Shown here in pieces: positions 8,080-16,208 of a stretch of DNA of 20,756 nucleotides. Source of the stretch: an uncultured marine group I thaumarchaeote (GTDB taxonomy: Archaea; Thermoproteota; Nitrososphaeria; Nitrososphaerales; Nitrosopumilaceae); contig CABXKZ010000008.1 of assembly GCA_902512865.1 (NCBI GenBank), forward strand, positions 1 to 20,756, read 5' to 3'. The notes under the pieces were generated by a model. That model searched no databases, was not told the origin of the DNA, and saw only the letters and a list, made by a program, of their open reading frames with translations. Positions within the stretch are counted from its first letter, which is position 1. Each line of letters begins with the position of its first letter. The translations under genes and the position numbers were made by a program.

Positions 8080-9150
8080 TTGTTGAAGGTTAGAAGAAAA
8101 CGACTTTTGAAAAACTGTAAGGTGATTACAGGTTGTGACATGATAGTTGCATTAGAGCCTGAAAATTTATTTTACATGACTGGATTTTGGGGAGAAGCAA
8201 TTGGAATTTTAGAAAAAAATGGAAAAACCACTATAATTGCTCCAGAATTGGAAATTGGTCGAGCAAAAGAAGAAGGAATTGACTGTAAAGTGATCCAATC
8301 TGATCGTGGTATGAGTTCATTGGTAACATTAAAGAGATTTTTGAAAGGAAAGGTGTGTACAGACTGTCAGAATTATTCTGTAATGCAATCATTAAAAAAA
8401 TCATTTCCAAAAATTAAAAATTCAATTGAACCATTTAACAAATCAAGAGAAATTAAGGATAAAGATGAAATTAAAATTTTAAAAAAGGCATCTAAAATAA
8501 TTGATGAAATGTTTGGAATTTGTCAGAAAAAAATTAAACAAGGGCAAAAAGAATCAGAACTTCAGTCAATTCTAATGTCATATGCAGTAGAAAATGAAAT
8601 GTTTGATACAGGATATCGTTCTACATTAAATCCATTGATAATTGCAGGTGGACCTAATGGAGCATTGCCACATGCACAAGTTACTAGTAGAAAATTTAAA
8701 AAAAATGAATTGATAGTAGTTGATTTAACATTACGTTACAAAGGCTACGTTTCAGATGCAACAAGAACATTTGCATTAGGAAAAATTTCTTCTGAAGAAG
8801 AAAATGTTTATGAAATTGTTAAAGAATCACAAAAAGCTGGACTAAAAGCTGTTAAACCAAATATAGATTGTAAAAGAATTGATGATGCATGTAGAAAAAT
8901 TATTAATGAATCAGGTTATGGAAAATATTTCATTCATTCAACTGGACATGGTATTGGATTGGATGTACATGAATTACCAACAATAGGACCTAGAAGTTCT
9001 ACAAAGTTAGAAACAAACATGGCAATTACTGTAGAACCAGGCATTTACATTCCAAAAAAGTTTGGTGTACGAATTGAAGATTCATTGATTGTAACACAAA
9101 AAAATCCAATTCTTTTGCATAAATTTACAAAAGACTTGTGTATTGTGTAA
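8080..9150 (+). CDS. M24 metallopeptidase, Xaa-Pro aminopeptidase/dipeptidase-like
   Basis: This cytosolic enzyme is expected to release the N-terminal residue preceding proline using a dinuclear metal centre. All five M24 metal ligands are visible in the 356-residue protein: D215 (VVDLTLRY), D226 (SDATRTF), H290 (STGHGIGLDVHE), E319 (TVEPGIY) and E333 (VRIEDS). An N-terminal creatinase-like domain (residues 1-125) containing MIVALEPENLFYMTGFWGEA precedes the catalytic domain, which separates it from methionine aminopeptidase. The start is TTG 8080 (or TTG 8083). It follows the methyltransferase by 36 nt. Confidence 0.9.
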   Translation: MLKVRRKRLLKNCKVITGCDMIVALEPENLFYMTGFWGEAIGILEKNGKTTIIAPELEIGRAKEEGIDCKVIQSDRGMSSLVTLKRFLKGKVCTDCQNYSVMQSLKKSFPKIKNSIEPFNKSREIKDKDEIKILKKASKIIDEMFGICQKKIKQGQKESELQSILMSYAVENEMFDTGYRSTLNPLIIAGGPNGALPHAQVTSRKFKKNELIVVDLTLRYKGYVSDATRTFALGKISSEEENVYEIVKESQKAGLKAVKPNIDCKRIDDACRKIINESGYGKYFIHSTGHGIGLDVHELPTIGPRSSTKLETNMAITVEPGIYIPKKFGVRIEDSLIVTQKNPILLHKFTKDLCIV

Positions 9151-9175
9151 TTTTCGAGGCTAAATAGATCAAAAG

Positions 9176-9184
9176 AGTTTATGA
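9176..9184 (+). promoter_or_regulatory. TATA-like box of sepF
   Basis: AGTTTATGA is centred about 27 nt upstream of the GTG start at 9207, consistent with a leaderless transcript separate from the upstream peptidase gene. Confidence 0.35.
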
Positions 9185-9206
9185 AGGTGTAGATCGCCAT
9201 TAAGCT

Positions 9207-9485
9207 GTGCAGAAACAAGAAAACACAACGTACTTGAAAGCAATCACCATTCGTGATCCAAGTGATTTACATTCAATAAAAGAAGACATCAAAAAAGGAA
9301 TGGTTCTCATTTTACGAGTTACACCATTAGCACAATCAGATGTTGAAAAATTACGCAAAGTTGTTGAAGAGCTTTATGTAATTGCACGTAATGCAGAGGC
9401 AGACATTGCAAGATTAGGAGAAGAAAGAATCATTGTGACTCCACCAAATGTAAAAATTTGGAAACCAGATTATGATTTAAAATAA
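9207..9485 (+). CDS. sepF: Archaeal SepF-like cell-division protein
   Basis: The 92-residue protein shows the SepF core: YLKAITIRDPSDL, then GMVLILRVTPLAQSDVEKLR, then a helix and ADIARLGEERIIVTPPNVKIW. In archaea SepF is the membrane anchor for FtsZ. Thaumarchaeota divide chiefly with the ESCRT-like Cdv system, so its partner here is uncertain. The N-terminal amphipathic membrane-binding helix of longer SepF proteins is absent or very short, because the core begins by residue 9. The GTG start at 9207 is the only suitable one. The 3' end overlaps the 3' end of the convergent fttA by 9 nt. Confidence 0.8.
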   Translation: MQKQENTTYLKAITIRDPSDLHSIKEDIKKGMVLILRVTPLAQSDVEKLRKVVEELYVIARNAEADIARLGEERIIVTPPNVKIWKPDYDLK

Positions 9486-11414
9486 TTTTATAGCTTCTTG
9501 AACTTGTGGATAGTGAGTTGTAACTCTATACATTCTATTAATTGCTGATGAAAGGTTTTGAGATTTTCTTCTTTCTCCATGATTAACAAGAACTCTACGA
9601 AGTTTTGGTCTCAACCTTTGCACATATGACATTAATTGATTATAATCGCTATGTCCACTAAATCCTTCAAGTTTTTCAGTACCAGCATTAATTGTAACAA
9701 CTTCAACTTTTCCTTCTCTTCCCATAATTGTCACTTGTCTTGCACCATCCATGACTCTTCTTCCCAAAGTTCCATTTACCTGGTAAGAAACAAAGAGAAT
9801 TTTGTTTTTTGGGTTTGGGGCAAAATTTCTGAAATATTCTAAAACTGGGCCACCTTCAAGCATTCCAGATGTAGCAATTACAATACATGGAGAATCTTCT
9901 CTTAATGGCTCATCTCTTGCATCTGAATGTTCAATATTTGTAAAGTATTCCGAATCAAATGGATTATCATCTGTCTCTAGAATTTTCTGTTTTAATGATC
10001 TTTCAAGATATTCAGGATGTGCCTCATGAATTGCAGTTGCCTCTTGGATCATTCCTTCCATGAAAACAGGCGATTCTGTTAATTGACCAGATTTCATATA
10101 CTTGTCAATAACCATCATCAATTCTTGTGCACGTCCTACAGCTGGAATTGGAATGAGAACTTTTCCACCACCTTTGAGAATTTCATTTACAGATTTGATA
10201 AATGCAGATTCAACTTCCTCTCTTGTTGGCTGTATGTCTTCTTTTGCACCATATGTACTTTCAATTAGTAATGTTTCAACACGTGGAAATCGTGTATCAG
10301 CACTTTCTAAGAGCATACTTTTTCCATATTTAATATCACCAGAGTAAACAAAATTGTGATCACCATTTCCAATATGGAAGTGACATGATGCAGAACCTAA
10401 GATATGACCTGCGTTTGCTAATACAAGTTTAATATCAGGAGAAATGTCAGTAACAGTTCCATATGAAAGACCAATTGTTTGTCTCATAATTTGATGAACA
10501 TCTCTTTCTGCATACATTGGTGTTCTACCTTGTGCACCTGCAACCTTGATTGCATCTAATTGAATTAGATTCATCATAGGAAGGGTTGGTTCAGTACAAT
10601 AGATTGGTCCTTTGTATCCATATTTTGTTAATACAGGTAGAAATCCTGTATGATCTAAGTGAGCATGTCCAATGACGATAGCGTCTAACTCATCTAATGA
10701 AATATTTGCCCAGTCCAAACGAGGAAATGCTTCAGAAGTAGTACGTGCACCAGGGTTAATACCACAATCAACCAACACCTTACTATCTGGAGTAGTCAAG
10801 AGCATACAAGAACGTCCAACCTGTCCAAATCCTCCCAGTGTTAGTAATGATACCTCAGATTTTTGTACAAGTCTGGATCTAAAGATTTCTTCTCCAACAG
10901 ATTTTAGCTGTTTTGCTCTTTCTGCAGAAGAAATTTTTAATTGATAATTGATTGATTTGATTGTGTTAGATGGTTTTGTAGTTGACTTTTTAATTCTTAA
11001 TCTCCAACCGGTTTGTTCAGTAACTTCTGTATGATTAAATTCTTCTGCGTTTCTTTGACAAAGCCATGGTCTTTTTACCTCAATTGATACTTCACCTGCT
11101 GCAGTATCAAAAAATGTAGCTTCTAGTCCTGCATCTTTTGGTACTAGAGAATCTAAGATTTTTCTTGCATCTTCTTCAGACTTTCGAATTTTTTCATCTG
11201 TTCGTATTACAATTCGTTTCTTGATTTGATTTACTAGATTGGATATTATTTCATTGTTTTCCATCAAAAAGCGCGGTTTGTTTGTATAGAGAGCAATGCG
11301 AGGTCCTTCATAATCAATTTTTGTGACATTTGCATCTTTGGGTATACTTGTCAGTATGGTTGCCATTATATTTTGGCTAGATTGATCTACTTGCTGATGT
11401 TGTTTTTTTTGCAA
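9477..11414 (-). CDS. fttA: FttA/aCPSF1: KH, metallo-beta-lactamase and beta-CASP ribonuclease, transcription termination factor
   Basis: This 645-residue enzyme cuts nascent RNA and terminates transcription in archaea; it is the relative of eukaryotic CPSF73. Residues about 15-150 form the KH region. The metallo-beta-lactamase domain begins near LTLGGFGQVGRSCMLL and carries the zinc motif HAHLDH at 250-255. Further motifs are HILGSASCHF, VYSGDIKYG, LLIESTYG (motif A), PAVGRAQELM (motif B region), SGMLEGGP, FSGHSDY and VNHGE (motif C), so all catalytic elements are present. The longest frame starts at TTG 11414; the next Met is residue 17 (MATILTSIP). It follows psmB by only 5 nt, so the two are probably co-transcribed. 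Confidence 0.95.
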   Translation of the reverse strand: MQKKQHQQVDQSSQNIMATILTSIPKDANVTKIDYEGPRIALYTNKPRFLMENNEIISNLVNQIKKRIVIRTDEKIRKSEEDARKILDSLVPKDAGLEATFFDTAAGEVSIEVKRPWLCQRNAEEFNHTEVTEQTGWRLRIKKSTTKPSNTIKSINYQLKISSAERAKQLKSVGEEIFRSRLVQKSEVSLLTLGGFGQVGRSCMLLTTPDSKVLVDCGINPGARTTSEAFPRLDWANISLDELDAIVIGHAHLDHTGFLPVLTKYGYKGPIYCTEPTLPMMNLIQLDAIKVAGAQGRTPMYAERDVHQIMRQTIGLSYGTVTDISPDIKLVLANAGHILGSASCHFHIGNGDHNFVYSGDIKYGKSMLLESADTRFPRVETLLIESTYGAKEDIQPTREEVESAFIKSVNEILKGGGKVLIPIPAVGRAQELMMVIDKYMKSGQLTESPVFMEGMIQEATAIHEAHPEYLERSLKQKILETDDNPFDSEYFTNIEHSDARDEPLREDSPCIVIATSGMLEGGPVLEYFRNFAPNPKNKILFVSYQVNGTLGRRVMDGARQVTIMGREGKVEVVTINAGTEKLEGFSGHSDYNQLMSYVQRLRPKLRRVLVNHGERRKSQNLSSAINRMYRVTTHYPQVQEAIKLF

Positions 11415-11419
11415 TTAAT

Positions 11420-12052
11420 CTAAAGAGGAAGTACTGCTTTCTTTTGTTCTTCTGTTAAAAGACGGAATCCATTTTTATCAACCAATGCTACATTGATTCC
11501 ATCACCAGTTCCGATATTTCGTGTTATGGCTGCTTTGACTGCACGTAATGCTATATTTTTTGCATCTTCAAGTGTCAAGTCTTTGTTGTATTCTTCTTCT
11601 AACAGACCATATGCAACTGGAGAACCACTACCAGTTGTTACATAATTTTTATTTTCTACAGAACCAAACATGTCAATATTAAATAAAGCAGGACCTTTTG
11701 CATCAACACCACCTACTAAGATGTCTGCAATGAATGGATAGCCTCTGTTTTGATGGAACATCAAAGAGGTTAGTCTTGCTAAAGAGTTAACTGGAATAGG
11801 TTCTTGGTTTTGAATTCTGTGTAAATTTGCATGATAACGTAATACATCTACAATATTTTGTGCATCTGCCACACCACCTGCTAGAGTAAGACCAACATGT
11901 TGTTCAATTTTTTGAATCTTCATTGTATTATTATTTGCAATAAAATATCCTGCACTAGCTCTCATGTCTGCACATAATACTACACCATCAATAGCCTTGA
12001 TACCTACAGTGGTTGTTCCGTGTAATATTTTTTCTTCAACATTGTTTGACAT
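11420..12052 (-). CDS. psmB: 20S proteasome beta subunit with short propeptide
   Basis: It is the proteolytic subunit of the archaeal 20S core. The 210-residue precursor has a 12-residue propeptide ending in HG, followed by mature TTTVGIKAIDG. Counting from that Thr, the catalytic triad is intact: T1, D17 (CADMRAS) and K33 (TMKIQ). GSGSP near the end is the conserved active-site loop (here TTGSGSPVAYGLLEEEY). The ATG at 12052 has a TATA-like element about 24 nt upstream. It probably shares an mRNA with fttA and is divergent from egsA. Confidence 0.96.
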   Translation of the reverse strand: MSNNVEEKILHGTTTVGIKAIDGVVLCADMRASAGYFIANNNTMKIQKIEQHVGLTLAGGVADAQNIVDVLRYHANLHRIQNQEPIPVNSLARLTSLMFHQNRGYPFIADILVGGVDAKGPALFNIDMFGSVENKNYVTTGSGSPVAYGLLEEEYNKDLTLEDAKNIALRAVKAAITRNIGTGDGINVALVDKNGFRLLTEEQKKAVLPL

Positions 12053-12072
12053 AAGATTAACCTCGCTTGAGA

Positions 12073-12089
12073 TAATATCAATGATATTA
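12073..12089. promoter_or_regulatory. Perfect 17-bp inverted repeat in the psmB/egsA promoter region
   Basis: TAATATCA, one central A, then TGATATTA form a perfect 8-1-8 inverted repeat. The left arm coincides with the TATA-like element expected for psmB (about 24 nt upstream of its ATG), and the right arm ends 6 nt before the egsA TATA-like box. It could be an operator or simply the psmB core promoter. Confidence 0.35.
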
Positions 12090-12094
12090 GACCC

Positions 12095-12104
12095 TTTTAA
12101 ATAA
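12095..12104 (+). promoter_or_regulatory. TATA-like box of egsA
   Basis: TTTTAAATAA is centred about 26 nt upstream of TTG 12126. The preceding GACCC may form part of a BRE. The spacing supports the TTG at 12126 as a leaderless start rather than ATG 12141. Confidence 0.5.
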
Positions 12105-12125
12105 CTTTGTCATAGGAACGAAGTA

Positions 12126-13181
12126 TTGGACAAGAAGGCAATGTCTCACACAATGGAGCTACCAAGGCAGATCGTTGTTGGTGAAAAAAACATTGGACAA
12201 GTTGGAGAATTTTTACGATCACTTTCTAATCCAAGAAAGGTTTCAATAATTTCAGGGAAAAATGTAAAAAAGATAATTGGAAAAGAGATTGGACAGTCAT
12301 TAAAAAATGCAAAAATTTCAGCTGTCTGGCATTTGGCAAGATCAAATGAAGTAAAAGAGACTATTACAATACAAAAGAAAGTCAAATCAACGAAGAGCGA
12401 CATAATAATAGGTTTAGGAGGAGGACGCTCAGTAGATATTGCAAAATTATGTGCGTTTAATTTAAGAAAACAATTTGTTAGCATACCTACCTCAGCATCA
12501 CATGATGGAATAGCAAGTCCATTTGTTTCAGTTAGAGGGGAAAAACCACATTCATTAGTAGCAACTGCACCTTTAGGAGTATTTGTAGATCTAGATATTA
12601 TCAAAAAAGCACCAAAAAAATTACTAGCAAGTGGATGCGGAGATTTAATGGCAAAGGTTACAGCAGTACATGATTGGGAATTAGGTCGTGATAAAGTAGG
12701 AGAATATTATGGAAGATATTCAGCGAATCTTGCTTCTATGAGTGCAGAGATATTAATAGAAAGTGCAGAAAACTTTTCAAAAAAAGGTATTGATGTCAGA
12801 ATAATTGTTGAAGCATTGATCAGTGCAGGAGTAGCATCCTGTATAGCTGGAAGTAGTAGACCATGTTCTGGTGCAGAACATTTGTTTTCACATGCAGTTG
12901 ATCATTTAAAATTTGGAGTAGGATTACATGGTGAAAAATGTGGAATAGGTTCCATAATGATTGCAAAATTACAAGGACAAAACTGGAAGAAGATTGTAAA
13001 AACTTTGAAGAACTCAGGTGCACCAACTACTGCAAAAGAGATTGGGTTGAAACCAAAAATTTTAGCTAAAGCATTAGTCATGGCACAATCATTACGTCCA
13101 GAGAGATATACAATACTAAAAGAAGTTAAAATGACTGAAAAAGATGCATTAAAGCTTGCAAAAAGTACAGGCGTTCTATAA
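12126..13181 (+). CDS. egsA: sn-glycerol-1-phosphate dehydrogenase (NAD(P)+)
   Basis: It reduces dihydroxyacetone phosphate to sn-glycerol 1-phosphate, setting the stereochemistry of archaeal ether lipids. The 351-residue protein has the nucleotide-binding GLGGGRSVDIAK (about 96-107), PTSASHDGIASPF, and the three expected Zn2+ ligands: D173 (SGCGDLMAK), H252 (GAEHLFSH) and H268 (GLHGEKC). The TTG start at 12126 fits the TATA spacing; ATG 12141 (MSHTMELP) is the alternative. It is a single gene, convergent with the FKBP gene with which it shares a zero-base junction. Confidence 0.95.
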   Translation: MDKKAMSHTMELPRQIVVGEKNIGQVGEFLRSLSNPRKVSIISGKNVKKIIGKEIGQSLKNAKISAVWHLARSNEVKETITIQKKVKSTKSDIIIGLGGGRSVDIAKLCAFNLRKQFVSIPTSASHDGIASPFVSVRGEKPHSLVATAPLGVFVDLDIIKKAPKKLLASGCGDLMAKVTAVHDWELGRDKVGEYYGRYSANLASMSAEILIESAENFSKKGIDVRIIVEALISAGVASCIAGSSRPCSGAEHLFSHAVDHLKFGVGLHGEKCGIGSIMIAKLQGQNWKKIVKTLKNSGAPTTAKEIGLKPKILAKALVMAQSLRPERYTILKEVKMTEKDALKLAKSTGVL

Positions 13182-13916
13182 TTACTTAGATTTTTTTTCA
13201 GCAGGTTTTGCTGGTTTTTCTTCTTTTTTGGCTGTTTTATTTTCATATGATTCTATGAAATTTACTTTTCCAAGTGATGGAACGAATTTGAACAAGTCCA
13301 TTTGAGTAAAATGTTTGATAATTGCTAATCCATCTGCTCTAAAAATTTCTTCAGGAATTGTAATTTGTACTTCATTACCAGTTTTTTTGAAATTGATTTG
13401 GTCATTTTCTATAGGTAGTCTTGATTTTAAAATTTCAGATATTTTATCATCGTCTGAATCAAGAGATTTTTTTACATCAACATCATAAACAATTGTTTTT
13501 CCTGCAAATCTATGATTATAATCAATTTGAACTCTACCTGAACCAATAAAACGAATAATTCCTTTTTTGTTATCAATTTCTACTGTATCACCTACTGATA
13601 CTTTTTCTGCGTCTTCTCCAAGTTTTCTTAGAGGAATCATTCTAACTTTGCCTTTGTCTCTTGCACCAAATCCTTTTTCAGCTGAAACTTCGATTGTCTT
13701 TTTTTCACCTGCTTTTATTTCAGGTAAAGCATCATCTAGTCCTTTGAGAACCCATGCTTCTCCAACAGAAACAAGTTTTGGCATATATTTTAGATTAGGA
13801 TCATGAATGGAGTGTTTTTTTGCTTCTTCCTCATTTGTGCTTTCAAAAACTTCCCCGCTATCTTTTATCTTAGCAGTATAATCAAGTAAAATTAATTGTC
13901 CTTTTTTGAATGTCAA
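13182..13916 (-). CDS. FKBP-type peptidyl-prolyl cis-trans isomerase (SlyD-like, long archaeal form)
   Basis: It catalyses prolyl isomerisation and acts as a chaperone. The N-terminal FKBP core with inserted flap domain is visible: GQLILLDYTAKIKDSGEVFEST, VLKGLDDALPEIKAGEKKTI, EKGFGARDKGKVRMIPL, and DYNHRFAGKTIVYDVDV. After about residue 155 comes a C-terminal domain found in long archaeal FKBPs, ending in a charged KKEEKPAKPAEKKSK tail. No signal peptide is visible, so it is probably cytosolic. The TTG start at 13916 lies 25 nt below a TATA-like box at 13936-13947, supporting a leaderless mRNA. Confidence 0.92.
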   Translation of the reverse strand: MTFKKGQLILLDYTAKIKDSGEVFESTNEEEAKKHSIHDPNLKYMPKLVSVGEAWVLKGLDDALPEIKAGEKKTIEVSAEKGFGARDKGKVRMIPLRKLGEDAEKVSVGDTVEIDNKKGIIRFIGSGRVQIDYNHRFAGKTIVYDVDVKKSLDSDDDKISEILKSRLPIENDQINFKKTGNEVQITIPEEIFRADGLAIIKHFTQMDLFKFVPSLGKVNFIESYENKTAKKEEKPAKPAEKKSK

Positions 13917-13935
13917 CGTAGTCGATTTTGAATTT

Positions 13936-13947
13936 CCTTATATTAAG
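13936..13947 (-). promoter_or_regulatory. TATA-like box of the FKBP gene
   Basis: On the minus strand the segment reads CTTAATATAAGG, centred about 25 nt upstream of the TTG start at 13916, in the 31-bp gap after the aminotransferase stop. Confidence 0.45.
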
Positions 13948-15102
13948 TTAGAGCGAATCAAGTGGTTTTAATTTTTCTTCAGCTACTTTTAGACCTGCTT
14001 GAGCATCAGTATCATAACCCATCATTGATAATGTTGATGCGATTCCAGATATACATCTCATAACATGGTAACGATCTACTTCACCCATACAACCAACTCT
14101 GAAGACTTTACCTTTTAGATTTCCAAATCCACCTGCTACTAAAATTCTGAATTTTTTTGCTAATGTATCTCTGAATATTTTATCTTCCAGTCCATCTAGA
14201 TAATTTAATGCGATTACAACTGTAGAACGAGAATTTTCATCTGCAAATGGTGTTAACCCAATTGCTGATAGTCCTGAATACAATGCGTCAGAACAGGTTC
14301 TATGTCTTTGAATTCTTTTTTCTATTCCTTCTTCTAAGATAATTCTCATTGCTTCTCTGTATGCATAAAGAACGGGTAATGCAGGAGTGAATGGTGTGTG
14401 TTTTGCCTCATCATAATATTTGAAGTATCTTGGTAAATTGAAATACATTGTACTTGGTGGATTTGCTTCCATGTATTTTCTAGTTCGTTGGTTAATACAA
14501 ATTGGTGATATTCCAGGTGGACATGCAAATGCTTTTTGTGCACCAGTCATTGCAATATCAATTCCCCATTTATCCATGTGAAGTTCTTCTCCACCTACAA
14601 TTGATACGCCGTCTAAAACATAGTAAGAATCATTTCTTGATGTCAAGTCTTTGATTCTATCAAGATAATTAATCATAGTTCCAGTGGAAGTTTCATTCCA
14701 GACACAGTAGAATGCTTTAACATCTTTATTGTTATCAAATGCTTCTTTTACTTGATCATAGGTTGCATTAATTCCAGGTTCAGTTTTAATTTTTATTGTT
14801 TGACCACCTGCCCATTCAATTTGCTGTGCTAAACGAGTACTAAATTCTCCATTAACAGGAATTATTACTTTATCATCTTTTTTAATTAAATTTACAACAG
14901 AACATTCAACTGCACCTGTACCAGAAGCAGAAAGACATACTGCATCACCTTCTGTTTCAAATATTGTTTTTGTGTTGTTTACACATTCCTCATACAGTTC
15001 AACAAAATCATCACTTCTATGATTAATTGATGGTGTAACCATTGCGCGTGTAACACGTTCTGGTACGTTTGTTGGACCCGGTAACATAACTAAATATTCC
15101 AA
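13948..15102 (-). CDS. Class V PLP aminotransferase, alanine/serine--glyoxylate type
   Basis: The 384-residue protein begins with the family signature MLPGPTNVPERVTRAM and INHRSDDF. SASGTGAVECSVVNL binds PLP phosphate, VLDGVSIVGGEELHMDKWGI holds the PLP-contacting Asp, and the Schiff-base lysine is in GAQKAFACPPG. RVGCMGEV near the C-terminus carries the substrate-carboxylate arginine. Such enzymes move amino groups among alanine, serine, glyoxylate and pyruvate; the exact pair cannot be told. TTG 15102 is the longest start; ATG 15087 (MLPGPTN) is close to where many family members begin. It lies in the same orientation as nadM, 34 nt downstream of it. Confidence 0.88.
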   Translation of the reverse strand: MEYLVMLPGPTNVPERVTRAMVTPSINHRSDDFVELYEECVNNTKTIFETEGDAVCLSASGTGAVECSVVNLIKKDDKVIIPVNGEFSTRLAQQIEWAGGQTIKIKTEPGINATYDQVKEAFDNNKDVKAFYCVWNETSTGTMINYLDRIKDLTSRNDSYYVLDGVSIVGGEELHMDKWGIDIAMTGAQKAFACPPGISPICINQRTRKYMEANPPSTMYFNLPRYFKYYDEAKHTPFTPALPVLYAYREAMRIILEEGIEKRIQRHRTCSDALYSGLSAIGLTPFADENSRSTVVIALNYLDGLEDKIFRDTLAKKFRILVAGGFGNLKGKVFRVGCMGEVDRYHVMRCISGIASTLSMMGYDTDAQAGLKVAEEKLKPLDSL

Positions 15103-15136
15103 ATTCTATATCGCCTAAGCTTGAGATATTTGAAGG

Positions 15137-15640
15137 TTATTTATAATTAAAGATCTGACATCGTTTTTTTGGATCAATTTCTGATAAAACATCTATAGTT
15201 CCTGAAGGAAGAAATTGTTTCCAATTTTGATCGGTTGAAATCAGATTTCGGATATTAGTTCCGGATAAATCACTGCGAGATTTTAGCTCTACAGGGATTA
15301 TTGATTTTCCTCGTTTACCATAAAGCTCATGAGTAAAATTATCATTAGAAAAAACAATATCATATTCAGGGATTAATTCATCAACAAGATGTGTCCATTT
15401 GGAATGATCATCAACATCAGGTATGTAATGAATTGACAGATTTTTTTTTAATTTGTCATCTATAGATGATAAAATCATCTTTTTTCTTTCATCAGCAGTG
15501 AAAGGATTCCTTTTTTCATGACTTTTGTTTGAACTGCCTATTCCAACATGAAGATGTTCCACTTTGGATAAAGCAAATTTTATTGCTTCTAAATGTCCTA
15601 AATGAAATGGTTGAAAACGACCAATTAGAAATCCAATCAT
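15137..15640 (-). CDS. nadM: Nicotinamide-nucleotide adenylyltransferase (archaeal NadM type)
   Basis: It adenylates nicotinamide mononucleotide (or nicotinate mononucleotide) with ATP to form NAD (or its deamido form). The 167-residue protein has the nucleotidyltransferase motif GRFQPFHLGHLEAI with H13 and H16, then IGSSNKSHEKRNPFTADER, which is typical of archaeal NadM. The C-terminal SGTNIRNLIS is the second ATP-binding motif. Another member of the HxGH family, CoaD, was considered because a CoA cluster is in the window, but the NPFTADER and SGTNIR segments favour NadM. Its ATG overlaps the end of the upstream membrane-protein gene by 4 nt. Confidence 0.93.
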   Translation of the reverse strand: MIGFLIGRFQPFHLGHLEAIKFALSKVEHLHVGIGSSNKSHEKRNPFTADERKKMILSSIDDKLKKNLSIHYIPDVDDHSKWTHLVDELIPEYDIVFSNDNFTHELYGKRGKSIIPVELKSRSDLSGTNIRNLISTDQNWKQFLPSGTIDVLSEIDPKKRCQIFNYK

Positions 15641-16137
15641 AATTGTCCACCGGCATTAAGAACTGATGCTAAAAATAGAATTATCACAGATAATACAACA
15701 GTTACTTCTCCTAATATGATAATTTTTTTCCTTAACTTTTGTAGTTGCTCTGGAGACATCTCTTTTGTAATAATTTTATCCTCAACATCTTTTCTAATTA
15801 TTCTGACATGAACTGCATATAAAATTAGTAATGCTACAACTAAAATCATCTTTATAATTAAAACATGACCATAACTAGTGTCATACAAGATATCAGATTT
15901 TTGTAATACTAGATGTGCCTGATACATTCCTGTAGCAATTAAAATAAACAAAGCAGGTAGAGCTAATTTGTTAAAGCGTCTTCCAACTTGTACCATCAGT
16001 CGTATTCTTTCTTCAACAGGCATTGACATTTTTTTTAAGATTGGTGCAAATACAACACCGATGAATAAAGAACCACCAACCCAGATTGCCGCACTTGTGA
16101 TGTGAATCCATGTTAGTAATGCTTGTTCTAGTGCCAT
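15637..16137 (-). CDS. CopD-like four-helix membrane protein
   Basis: The 166-residue protein has four predicted membrane helices (about residues 5-30, 53-73, 88-112 and 140-160). The first helix carries LLTWIHITSAAIWVGGSLF, with the His and WVGG pattern of the CopD superfamily, members of which are linked to copper uptake or haem. A basic amphipathic loop lies between helices 3 and 4. Copper is important for thaumarchaeal respiration, but a copper role here is a family-level inference. The gene overlaps nadM by 4 nt, suggesting co-translation although no functional link is obvious. Confidence 0.7.
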   Translation of the reverse strand: MALEQALLTWIHITSAAIWVGGSLFIGVVFAPILKKMSMPVEERIRLMVQVGRRFNKLALPALFILIATGMYQAHLVLQKSDILYDTSYGHVLIIKMILVVALLILYAVHVRIIRKDVEDKIITKEMSPEQLQKLRKKIIILGEVTVVLSVIILFLASVLNAGGQL

Positions 16138-16174
16138 GACATTATAATGTTAGAACTCTATTTGACTCTTAACA

Positions 16175-16195
16175 AGGTTTTTTAGTATAAAACCT
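16175..16195 (+). promoter_or_regulatory. Inverted repeat enclosing the TATA-like box upstream of 16209
   Basis: AGGTTTT (16175-16181) and AAAACCT (16189-16195) are perfect 7-bp inverted arms around TTAGTAT. The TATA-like core TAGTATAAAA sits inside, about 21-24 nt upstream of the ATG at 16209. It may be simply a promoter or also an operator. Confidence 0.35.
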
Positions 16196-16208
16196 AAAAA
16201 AATTAATA

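Noticed and set aside
9636..10944. Several plus-strand open frames of 60-90 codons opposite fttA
   Set aside because: They lie wholly within a well-supported gene on the other strand, lack recognisable domains and have no promoter signals.
12146..13246. Minus-strand frames of up to 152 codons opposite egsA
   Set aside because: egsA has full catalytic motifs on the plus strand; the antisense frames show no domain and read as codon-bias shadows.
15137..15640. HxGH adenylyltransferase as CoaD completing the CoA pathway
   Set aside because: The NPFTADER and SGTNIR segments and the IGSSNKSH stretch match archaeal NadM, and the gene is far from the CoA cluster.
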